Positions 33,101 through 44,800 of a stretch of 64,000 nucleotides of DNA are shown one piece after another (within the stretch, counting starts at the first letter, position 1; each line of letters starts with the position of its first letter). The position numbers and the translations under genes are program-made. Under the pieces are notes generated by a model that was given only the letters and a program-made list of their open reading frames with translations, made no database searches and was not told the origin of the DNA. The DNA is from Acanthamoeba castellanii str. Neff (taxonomy: Eukaryota; Discosea; Longamoebia; Acanthamoebidae), in NCBI RefSeq assembly GCF_000313135.1, contig NW_004457442.1:1735669-1799668 (forward strand). Reading direction: 5' to 3'.

Positions 33101-36100
33101 TACCACGACATCGACTTGTAAGAAACGAGAACATACCATGTACACGACGGTCTTCTTCACCAACTGACCCTGCAGATCGAACACGCCGTCGTCGAAGGTG
33201 CCAGCCTTGATGGCCTCATTCACCTGCGCAATCTCGATTAGGCCCTTTTTTTGTTCAAGATGAGAATCGGGGTGAGAACTGACGAACCTCCATTTCGTAG
33301 TAGTTGGTGAAGAGCTGGAATATGAGGATCTGGTCTTCCACCTCCAATCCCAACAACCTGAGCAGTTGTAGATTTGTATGACCGGTGGTGAGGAAAAACA
33401 GTGGACCGGATGAATGGCGAGTGGTGGTGGGGGTACCGATTGAGAAAGTTCTTCACTTTGTCGTTTGTTCCTGTAACCTCGACCAGTGACAGACTTTCCG
33501 CCTTGGGCTTGATCTCAGCCAGTCGGCAAGTTTGTTTGTCTTGCTGCTGTGCCTCCTGTGTGCCACACCACATCCCGTTGTAAGCATGCCACGTAACCGC
33601 CACGGTATGCGTCTTGTAAATGCACTTACCTGAGTCTGCGCGGGCGCAGACTCCCCAGGCTGGGGTGGAGCCGTCGGCGAAGCGATGCTAAACTGCGACG
33701 TCCCAGGGATGGGCGGGCGGCCATAGCGCCCTGGACCCCGGCCAGCGGCAGCCGTGGTAGCGGGCTGAAAGCCCGTTGGGTTGTTGGTGAGCGGCAGCGC
33801 AGCGGTGCCAGCGGCTGCCGAGGGTCCGGCGTACTGCGGACGGCCATGCGTTTGCGCGATAGCCAGCTTCCGCTCCGCATCGTACATGGCAGTCGCCAGC
33901 CGAGAAATCGCCTGGCGAGAGTGCATGTAAATAAGTGTGATGTAGATATCATGCGGCAAGTCACCTCCCCGGGGGTGGTCACACATATATGACGGAAGTT
34001 ACCTCGCGTGCATATTTGGGCTGCAGCAGGTAGACGGAGAGCGTGCGCGAGGCGGCACCAGCCCGCCGGTCGGCGCTGGTCAGCGCGCCCAGTGAAGCCA
34101 AGCGACCGGCAATTGTCGAAGCCAGACGTCGTTCTCCTCCCTGACCACGCGCATTGGTCAGCTACAGAATAGATGTCACGCTAACGTCGTGTGTACGGTA
34201 CCAGATCGGTGATAAGGAGCTTGTAAAAGGGCGCGGTGCGTTGGTGCGATCGATGGGTCCGGCCGAGCTGCTGCACAGCCTTGTCGGCGGCCCATGGCAG
34301 CTGCAGCACGATATGTACACGCTGCTTCTGGTTCTTGCAGCTCTGTTCAACATCACGACCATCGCCAATGTCAATGGGGTAAGTGCTCTGACCACCACAG
34401 CGCTGGGTGGTACCTTGTCGGCCTGCAGTGAGATACCGATCGAAGCGGCCTCGCTCACGATGGCGATGTCCTTCTTTGCATCCATGAACAGGTTTCTGGG
34501 ACAAGTCGAACACGATCGAGTGAGCGCCCAGCGGAGCGGAGGTGGCGCCGAGTAAATAGGCAAGACTTAGCGGGCCTTACCGTTCTTCAATGTTGTCCAC
34601 CTTAGACTCCCTTCGCTCGATGACGAACCGGTCGCCCACGCGCACCAATCGCTTGCTTCGCCCTATACATATCACCCAGCCACACGCAAAAGCCGGCGTC
34701 AATGCACGATCAGGCGCAATTATTAATATGTTGAACCGCGAGAAGTGAACGCATACCTGTCATTTCGGCGAGCTCGTCCGTACCACCTAGCCTGTCGATC
34801 AGGTCGTCGAGCGGGTTGGCCGGCAGGTCCATCTCCTCCAGCTAGTGTTTCGCCTAATCGGTGAGCATAGGCCACAACAGTCCATGAACGGCAAAGGCAG
34901 CGTACGCGCTTCAGGTAGTGTTTTCTCTTGGCCACCCAGTTGGGCATCTCCTTGCCCGTCAAGTTGTTGGTCGTGGGGAAGCTGTTCAGACAGCAGCCCA
35001 TGATGAGCTTTGAGCTTTTCAAGGCGAGAGCGAGGCAGGCCAAGCGTACCGCTCCTCGAGTAGTCGCTTTAGCAGTAGACTGGGCGCCGAGTCAATATCA
35101 TCGACCTCATCGCCCGCCTGATGGTCCATCACACTCTCGCCCGTGGAAAACAGGCCGATGACTACAGCGCAATCTTTGTCTAGAGCTTCCTTGACCAACT
35201 TAACGCAGTCTTGCACCCTAACATAGTTGCAGAGGAGGGGGGGGGAGGGTATTGGCGTGAAGGCCATGCGATAACGCAACCTGCGGGCATGTGACGTACT
35301 TGACGGCCAGACACATCTGTAGGAAGAAGCGCTGGTGAGCGCCCCACAGAAGCGCCTTGGCATTTGTGCGCTTGCCCTTAACCGGTCCCGCTTCGGCATG
35401 CGCGTTGAGGAAGTCGGTCACCAGGTCTTGCCAGAATCTAAGACCACCCATAGCGTCAGTCAACTGGTCTGCGTGGAGTGCGGTACCATGTTAAGACGCA
35501 CCTGGCTGCCGCGTTGTACATCGCCTTTTCCTTGACGGTGAGGGAGTGCTCGATTACATCAAACGTTGTGCCCTCGTAGGACAGATGTCGACTGCAGTAC
35601 ATGCCCAACTACAACACGATGCGTTTGTGTTATGTTAACGCGGAAGCGGCACGCCAAACGGCTGACAGGGACTGTGTACGTACAGCTTTCATCTCCATGG
35701 CCACCATCTCCATGGCTGCCACTCCTGCCTCATCGATGCGTTTGTGGAAATCGCGGAAGTCGGCAAAGGCCGTGCCCGGACCCCACAAGCCCAGTCGGGT
35801 CATGTAGGCCATGTGCTTGGGCTCGGTCGCACCCGTCGCCGACACGTACACCACCTGTGCCCACCCATTCACACGTTTGAGAAGTGCACACTTGCGTGAT
35901 TGGTTGGTGTCCTGTGGTGTGGCGTACCCTGGCGAGGGACAGAGTGTCCTGCAGCTCTGACACCTTGAGCGCTGCCTGAGACGAACCCTGGCTCTTGCCC
36001 ACCTTCAAATTCTTGGCGAAGTGGCCCTCGTCAAAGACTAAATGAAAGGTACCGATTGGGTATCAGTCATTGCCAAGCATCGATTCTCGCTCACACGGCA

Positions 36101-39100
36101 AACATTGTTGGGGGAGACCATACCGATGCAGCCTTCGAAGTCGGGACCGCACCACTTGACGAGCTGATTGAACCGCGAGTAGGTCTTCTTTTTCCTGGTG
36201 GTCTTGCTCACCAGCATGCTATAGGTCACGAACAGGACTCCGTCTGCGCAGTCACCACCAAAGTACGACCAACGAAAGCGGTGAGACCGTGCCCGCGGCT
36301 TGTGCTCATTTGCTGTGTGTGCTGCAGACGCCACAGCAACGTACCCGAATCAGCGGGGATGGTGTGGGTGATGTCCAGGGGCATGGTGTACAACGGAATG
36401 TAGTAGTTCCCATTTTTGCCACAGCCCACATCATCAAGATCTAAGGGGGGTGTGATGGCAAACGTATCATATGAGTAGCCGTGCAACCCCCGATTAATTG
36501 AGGGAGGTACCTCGTCGGGCGTCCTTGGCCAAACCGTTGCTGGCGGAGAACCAAACCGACTTGCGCCTCCCCTTCAAAAAGTTGTCTGCGGACGGCGAAG
36601 AACAAAAGCACCATTGTTATAAGTTATGAGGTACCAAACTGAGTCCGGCATTGGCCAGAACATACCAGCGATGATCGCGGCGATCTGGCGTCCCTTGCCC
36701 ACGCCCGTGCCATCTCCGCAGAAGTAGCCAGCGCGCGTCTGGTTCAGTAGCATCTTTTCGTGCCGTTGGCCCACCATCACCACGGTTTCCTGCGTGCATG
36801 ATGAAGAGCAAAGCGACTTTTAAGCGAGGTGGCACACATGCTACTCCCGGAGAGAAGGGCGGCGCACGTATTGGAGGGTGGACAAAAGAGATTTTTCTCC
36901 CTTTTCGGTGCACGCCGGCGGCAGTTTTGGCTTATATGTCGGCTCCGGCGGCTGCGCCGAAGCCAGTGTCGCAGCTTCCACGATGTTGGCTGCCAATGGC
37001 GCAGACACACGCCAAAAAATGCGTGAGAACAAGATTAATCTCTCCTACACAACACTTCCTCTCTATCTCTCTCTCTCTCTCTGGTTTCTCTCTTTGGCGT
37101 ACCTGGATGGGTGCAGAAGATGGGAATCTGGGGCTTGTATCCAGCGTAGACCATCGCCTGTAGAAGGAGAACGAAGAGCGAGGCGTCAATAACGTGAATA
37201 GGTATAATCATGACGCGCTGGTGTCCCTGGGAGACTCAAGCTGGCTGAGCGATTACCTCCTCGGATTGGAAGACGTCGTCATCGCCTTCGGGCGGCTCGG
37301 CTGCTCCCTTTCCGCCGGCTCCCTCCTTATCCGCGGCCATCACCGCGCTCACGGCCTGGTTGAGGTTCATTCCGTTCTGCATCATCTGCTTGGCAACTAC
37401 GGTACGGTGGAAAGGGTGAGCGCTAGGGAGAAAAAGTGGGAACTCGAGCACGAGAGAGCACAGAACAAGACGAGCGATACTTACTTTCGGCCTTGCGCTC
37501 CATTGCAGTGAGCTGCCTGCCCCTCCGCGGAGGAGGCGCGGGCGCGGGCGAGTCCTCGCCCTGCGACGCGTCGTAACGATCTTGGTTGAGGAAGAAGGAC
37601 GTCATCGGCTCCTCGGTTTGCGAGTCATCTGGTAAAGGCACAAGTGAGTGAGCGTAGGCCACGACAAATGGTGTGCGAACCGCTTTACGACGTACCAAGG
37701 AGTGAGTCGTTCCTCTTCCTGACGACGGGCTCTTCCTCATCTTCATCTTCACCGTCGCTGCCAAGCTCGTCGTCATCGATCAAGTGGAAGTCATCGTCAT
37801 CATCGCGCTTCTTCCTTGGCCGCCCGCGCCTCCTCTTCACGGGCTTCGGGCTTCTCTCCTTCACCCCGAAGAACTCCCGCAGATTGGAGGAGCGCGTGGC
37901 CGAGCGCTTGATCGGGCTGCGACGAGGGAGAACTACGAGTGAGCAACAAGCTTGCGCAATCTCTGCCCTTCAATTCAATATGCTTGTAGAGGTGCAGTAC
38001 CTCATCTCGAAATCCTCATCATCATCACCACCAGTAAGGTCCACAACGCTAGACTTCGACGAGGGCACCTTGAATGGCGATTCCGCCTTCTGACATTACA
38101 CGATTTCATGCCAGTTAGATCCAATCGCTCTATTAAGAATGACTATGCTATGAGTCAGGTACCTTGGCCGCTTTGCGAACAATCTCCTCGTCCTCATCGC
38201 TCAGCTTCACTGGATCCTCCTCTGCTTCTTCGTCCATCGCATCGTCGTTGCGCAGTTCTTCCTGCTCCGAGAAATCCTTATCTTGTCCATCCTCTTCCTC
38301 TTCCTCGTCGTCGTCTTCTTCCTTTTCCTCGTCTTCCTCGTCTTCCTCCTCATCTTCCTTCTCCTTTCGTCTTGCCTGCGTCGTTTCCTTCTTCCCCTTT
38401 TTCTTGGCGCCTTCGTCCTCCTCGTCCTCCTCGTCCTCCTCGTCGTCATCTTCTTCCTCCTCCTCTTCCTCGTCTTCCTTCTCCTTTCTCCTTGCCTGAT
38501 TCGTTTCCTTTTTCGCCTTTTTCCTGGTGCCTTCCTCCTCCTCCTCCTCTTCGTCATCCTCGACCTTCCGTCTGTCCTGCGTAGATCCCTTCTTTCCCAC
38601 CTTTTTCTTGGCTTCTTCCTCTTCAGCGCGGCCTTCGCCTTCCTCTTCCTCTTCGTCGTTCTGCGTTGAACGTCGTTTTCCATCGCTTCCGACTGCCCTG
38701 GGTCGCCCCTTGGCCTGCCCCGTCTTGAGCTGTTCGCGCCCGGCCTTACGCTCCTCGAGCGCTTTCTGGCGCCTGGCCAGCCTTCGCTCCTCTCGCGCCC
38801 GCTCGAGCTCCCGCTCCTCTCGTTCGGCTTCCTCCCTCATCCGCTCGGCGAGCTCCTGCTCGCGCGTCTTCGTATCCTTCACCCACATGAAATCAAACTG
38901 GTCGTCTTCATCATCTTCCTCCTTCTCCTCCTCCTCTTTGTTTTCTTTCGCTTCATCCTGCGCTTTTCCTCTTCTTCCTCCTCGTCTCCTTCCTCCTCCT
39001 CCTCCTCCTCCTCCTCCTCCTCCTCCTTGTCGTCGGGCTTCTCCGCTTGCCGCTGTTCGGCTGATGTCGCTGCTGTGTCTTCGTTCGCTTCGGCATCCAT

Positions 39101-41399
39101 GTGGTCGAACCCTGAAACGAGAAGCTCGTTGTCGGACTGCAGCTCAGCGTCGTCCATCGGCTCGGCTTCCGATTCCTCTTCGTCGTCATCGTCCTCTTCC
39201 TCTTCTTCCTCCTCTTCTTGCGCTGGTTTGAGTTTCTGTTTGGCTGTACCCAATAACTTCCGGGGCGTGCCGACGGCTTTCGCGCGTCGCACTGCCGCTA
39301 TCGCTCGTCGTTCGGTCACCTGCTCGTCCTCCTCGGACGACGACACGTAGCAGTCGGTCTCGTCGTTGAAGTAGTCGTTGCCGAGGATCCGCTGTTGAAT
39401 CGCGTACGCTCGCTCCTCCTCCGGGGTCATCTTCCTCTTCTTCGTCTTCTGGTCCTTCGCTCGCGAATCGCTCAGCTTTCGCTTCGTCGAGGGGGGCCGC
39501 GCGTCAGCCGATGGCGGCTCTCGCGTGTCCTCAAGCCTGTTGACCGTCACCAACACCGGTATCTGGCTCAGAATCTCCTCAAAGTTCTCCTCCTCCTCCT
39601 CCTCCTCTTCATCTTGGTCGTCCTCATCCGCTGCCTTCGAGTGCTTCTCCAGCGCAGTCGATTTCCTGTCCTTAGCCTTCGCTGCCTTCTCCTCTTCCTC
39701 TCCGGGGTCCTCTTTCTCCTCCTCTTCTTCCTCCTCCTCCTTGGTCTGTCGGCGCGATTGATCCGCCTTGGGCGTGGCCGGTTGTCCAGTCGTGAGCTTG
39801 GGCCAGAGCTCAGAGTGCTTGAACGCTCCGCTCGTGGATTTCCTCGGCGTGGCCTCGTCGGTGGCCTTTCGCTTCTCCGCCAGTCGCTTCGCTACCGGTG
39901 CCCTCTCCTCTTCCTCTCCGAGGTCCTCATTTTCCTCCTCCTCATCCGCCGCCGCCGCCTTGGGCGTGGCCGGTTGTCCAGTCTTGAGCTTCTTGGCCAA
40001 GAGCCAAGGGTTCTTGAACTCTCCGCTCGTGGATTTCCTCGGCGTGGCCTCGTAGGTGGCCTTTCGCTTTTCTGCCAGTCGCTTCGCTTCCGGTGCCTGC
40101 TCAGGCGCTGTGGTTTTCTTTTGCACCGGTGCAGCCTTCTCAGCGCTCGTAGATTCGCTGCCCTTGCGCGCCTTCTTGACATCCTTGGTGGTCGTTTTCT
40201 CCTCTTCTTCCTCCTCCTCCTCCGCTTCTCCTTCGGGTGTCACTCGCTTGGTCGTTTCCTTCTTCGCCCCCGTCTCCTGGCGCTGCGGCTTGGTAGATTT
40301 GGCGTCGTCCTTGCCGTGGTCTTTCCGACGCGCACCAAGGCCGACGGGCTCATACCGAACGGGCGTTCCCGAGCCTGCTGATCTGGCAGACTCGATAAAC
40401 GACTCATGGAGAAAAAATCTACCATCACAGATGAGCGGTCGGTCAGCAACGGAAACCGAAACTCACGCAACGGCAACAAACAGAGCATGGACGAGGAAGT
40501 ACAAACCTGACGCGTGCGAGCTTTCCTCTCTCTATCCTCAACAGGAGAGTATTGCCCTTCTTTTCCCCAGCCTCTTCTTCGTTATCCTTGTCAACGTGCC
40601 AGTTCAGGTTTGTTTCAGTCATGTCGCGCACCGGCAGCTCGTAGTCGCCTGCAACCACCACAGAGGTTAGTATCACCCACGCCGCCATCAAGTGTGATGA
40701 TGGCCGATGTAAGCGCGCCTTTGATGCCGAAGGCGACGCGTTTGGTTACGGTGTTGATCACCTCAAAGCTGATGAAGCCCTCCTTGAGCCAGTTGGGTGC
40801 CTCGCCGCTGGAGCGTGCCAGCAAGAAGCAAATATGTCAATTGCGTGAGACAATACACCAACAAGACTCGAAAGAGTGCGAGGCGTACAGGGGCAATCGC
40901 TTGGGTGGTATGACCCGAGCCTTGATGGGTTTGACGGAAGCAAACCCTTGAACGCGCTTCTTCGTGCGGTCTACTTCACCCGTCAAGAGGCACCTTTTGC
41001 AAAAAATATAATATTAAATAAAGTGTAAATAAAATGAATCCAGTGCGAAAAGCATGCTGCGTGATTGAGGGCTGAGTACCATACGCCGCGAGCGTTTGGT
41101 TCGATAGCTTGTATAACGGGCTCTTTGGTAGGGTCGCGCACAGGAGGCGGGGTGTCATGTATCGAAGGATAACCCTCATAGATGATGGTCGATTGAGATG
41201 GCGTGGGGTCCTCCTGCGGCGCCAGGGTGATGATTATCTTCCACTCGGGTGGCGATCGCTCACCATTTCCATTCGATGCCTGTACTCTGCTAGAATTACT
41301 ACGCTGGCTGCTCGAGGGAGTGGATCTTTGGGGTGCTCGCGAGGGTGTCACAGATTGCGATGCATCCTTGCGCGGACGCCCCCTCGCTGGCTTCTCCAT
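30102..41399 (-). CDS. sbno: Strawberry notch-type helicase with acidic N-terminus and C-terminal extension
   Basis: The ATG at 41399 starts with an AT-hook (RGRPRK); a second AT-hook-like [10 protein letters not shown] lies near 37830. A very acidic, Lys-rich region follows (38160-40240). The core matches Strawberry notch: [21 protein letters not shown], Walker [17 protein letters not shown] (about 36680-36735), the box FDEGHFAKN (about 36020; DECH in animals), [11 protein letters not shown], helicase-C elements ([35 protein letters not shown]) and the SBNO C-terminal domain down to [12 protein letters not shown] (about 32060). SBNO proteins act in chromatin and Notch-related transcription. 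In-phase exons continue past the usual SBNO end to TGA at 30102-30104, adding about 500 unrecognised residues. Two breaks need checking: a frame change in the acidic run near 38960-38985, and a one-base shift near 31140-31190. The last part could instead be a separate gene starting at ATG about 31182. Confidence 0.82.
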
Positions 41400-41855
41400 G
41401 GGCGCTCTCTCTTACGGCAGTGCCGCCCCTACGACCTTTCGTGTAGCACCAAATTATTCCTCCTATTGACCCTCTTGATCGAGGGCGCAGGAAAGAAAAG
41501 AAATCAAAACGTGCGACATTGGCGGGAAACTGGTGCCAGGAATTCTTGAGTCCGGCATTCCTTGCCTTATTTCATATTTTTCGATTTTTGGGATTTTGCC
41601 GGACACGGGCGACGAGAGGAACGACGAGAGAATCAATTCGAATCCGCCCCTCGTGATCCATCTTTGCACAGCGCTCGGGAGTCGTTCCTCTTCAATCGTT
41701 GGTCGCCAAGGACCTGACGCAAAGACTGCATGGTCGAGGCCTTCCAACTCGATCCAAGAGAGCTCATTCTTTTGGCCTTCAATTTGCATCATTGCAACTT
41801 CAAAGGAAGAGGAAAAGATTCGCGTGCATTTAGACGGCCACTGTCTGCATCGATC
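41400..41855. promoter_or_regulatory. Divergent promoter region between Strawberry notch and LSD1
   Basis: The two start codons are 456 bp apart and point away from each other, so both core promoters must lie here or within the first exons. The stretch is AT-richer around 41560-41600 (ATTTCATATTTTTCGATTTT). The element TTCGAATCC at about 41637 resembles a Pol III box B but has no tRNA around it. Confidence 0.5.
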
Positions 41856-44800
41856 ATGAGCACTCGCGGTATGCTTATCCCCCCTTCCAGGCACAACAGA
41901 AACTCAAAAGATAGATTTGGCAAATTTACCGGGAGCGGTACGAGTAGGATCGAGGACGACAGAACGCAAGTTGCGACCGCGAAGGGCCAAGCAAAACGCT
42001 CCTGCTGTGATTCTTGAAGGTGCGTGCTGCACAGGGGATCACGTGGATTGTCCAAAATGCTAAAATTGCTTTGGCAATTGTATGGTGCACAGAAGAGAGC
42101 GAGGAGGAGGAATCAGAAGTGGCCAGCGAGGGCGAAAATGCGCCAGAAACCAGTACGTCACCACGCTGCACCTTTGCTGGCCCACGAGGTGCCGGCCTGT
42201 TCGCAGCAGCTGACGGTTCCTGTCAACAGATGCGGCTACTCAAAGCGGCCTGCCGGTGGACGGCCTATCGAGGCTGGAGAAGAACGAGCTACCCGCTGAT
42301 GTCCGAAAAGATGTGCCCGCGTACCTATCTGGTATGCACGCTCTCGTCTAATCGTTTCAAGCAACAAACTCTTGCCCTCTGTTATGAGCGTTCGCCAGCT
42401 AATGCACCATCGCTCACATTCTCGCTGTTCAGTGCGCAATGCCATCCTCCTGAAGTGGCAAACCAACCTGACCAAATTCCTGCCGCGAGCGGAAGCCTGT
42501 CAGGGATTCAAAGTACGTACTCAAGTTGGAAGTTCGTGTGTGGGCTCAACGATTTCGGACCCTAACCCATTTCCTCTGTCCGATGATGCGTGGCTGCAAG
42601 GCACGTTATGCGGCCATATCGGTGCAAGCTTACGACTTTCTCAACCGCTATGGGTTCATCAACTACGGCTTTGTAGAGCACCCACGCTCTAATTGGGGTA
42701 CATCTCCTAAGTCTCCTTCTCGCTAAGTTGTATCTGAGATCTAAGCGCGTGGCTCTCCATTGTTCGCGTGCACAGACCTCCCACGGCAGCGGGTCATCGT
42801 CATCGGTGCCGGCGCTTCTGGTCTGTCCGCTGCGCGGCAACTACAGAACATGGGGTACCGAGTGCTCGTTCTCGAAGCCAGAGACCGGATTGGAGGACGC
42901 GTCAGCACCAGCACTGTACTTGGCGGAGAAATCGACCTAGGCGCGGTACGTACACAGCGCCAGGTGTCAGCACAGTCAAATATGTTGTGTTAGCTTGGCC
43001 AATCCTCACTGATGATGGTGACGCCTCCTTATCGGCTAGATGGTGGTGACCGGAACCGAGGGAAATCCGTTTTACACCCTCTGCCAGCAGCTGGGCACCG
43101 AGCTGCATACTCTCCGCGACGAGTGCCCGCTCTTCCACAACTGTTCGCTTGTTCCGAAGGATGTCGACAGCGCCGTCGAGGAACTGTTCAACCTCGTGCT
43201 CGACAAGGCCGGCAATATCGATCCTCGTCACCTGAAACCAGACGACGGCAAGACGAAACCGATCTATGGCGTGCCTGCTGCTCGATTCTCGGGGTATGCC
43301 AGTCCCTTTATGCCGCCTGTGCCCTTCCCCGCTCGACCGGGCGGACCGCCGCCACCGACGACGAATGCCACGGTGGGAGCAGCCTTGGGACCTGCGCCTT
43401 CACCCTCAACAACTGCCGCTACCGGTGCCAGGTCGATCGCCCAAGCGTCGACGCCCATAGGGCCGCACACAGTGGTCAGCAATGTGCGGTTCAGCTACGC
43501 ACCGCCGCAGCGATCGCCAGGATTGACAGCTCAACCCATCACTGCCGGCAAAACTGCCCCATCCTCGGGGGCAACTGCAGCTGCCGCCACGGCGACTACG
43601 GAAGCCAGTGCGCAAACGCTCTCGGCCCAAGCGAAGAAGGAGAAGGTCGACCCGCCTGTCCAGACACCCAAGTCCGTCGCCAACGCCGCAGCCGCCGCCG
43701 CCGCCGCTGCCACCCTTATCGGCACCTCGCTCAGCCCAGTGAAGACGCGACCTCCATCAACGACAACTTCGCCAACACTGGCGCCAGCAGCGACAGCCTC
43801 ACCCACTACGACAGCGCCGACATCCAACGATCCTCTCTTTACCCTCTCGAATAATGGAGAGGCCCGCCTGAATTGGACCGCGATTCTGGGAGGAACTCGC
43901 CCTCTCGCCAGTGCTCCGCCTGGATCGACCCCGTCTCTGCCAACTTCTCTGTCTTCTACGTCAGCGCAGCCCCAACCGCAGCAGCAACCACCACCACCAC
44001 CACCACAGAAGCAACCGCAGCTTCAGCAGCAACCTTCGTCTGCTTCCCAACCGCAACCGCAGCAGCAACCGCAGCGGCGGCAGCAACCTTCGTCTGCTTC
44101 CCAACCGCAACGTAAGGTGCAGTTTCATCCCTTCCAGCCACCCACTCCGCAGGGGCCTCCGCGACCGAATGCGTCACTCTCGCAGCAGTACGTGCTCCAG
44201 GCGCAACTAGCTGCACAAGCACTCTCTGGAAGGGCGCTACCGCACTCGTACTTCCAGTACCCGACGCAGCTGTTGGGGCAGCAGATTCCTTTCCCGGGCC
44301 TTCTACCGCAGCAGGGCGCAATGCTCCCCGGAGTCATCGCGACCTCGACGAGTGTGACGCAGCCGAACGGAACCGCGATGACGTTTGATGGTTCGGCGGC
44401 CAAGCCCCTCGAAGTCCCTGAGAAGACCACAGCCGACTCGCATCTGTCGCTCGGGCGGGGTATAGATCACATCCTGCAAACGACTGGCGCTGATGGCTTC
44501 AGTGCCATTTCACCTCTGGAGAAGAGCATCTTCGACTGGCACATTGCCAACCTCGAGTACGGATGTGCCACGGATCTGGCGCGGGTGTCTCTGGAGCACT
44601 GGGACCAAGTACGTTCTACTCAGTTCTGCCTATCGCATGATCGTCCACTGAAGCCCTGTCGCAGGACGACGAATTCGAGTTCGGAGGCAAGCATTGCCTG
44701 TTAAAGAAAGGCTACAGCGAGGTGCTAAGAGAGCTGGCCAAGGGCATCAACGTGCAACTGGTGCGCTCCTTCGCTGCGGCGATGAATGTTGAACACACTG

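Noticed and set aside
36800..37200. Plus-strand frames with hydrophobic Leu/Ser runs
   Set aside because: They are antisense shadows of a Strawberry notch exon and a CT-rich intron.
41600..41660. Possible tRNA because of TTCGAATCC
   Set aside because: The flanks do not pair into a T arm or an acceptor stem, and no D-arm motif lies upstream.
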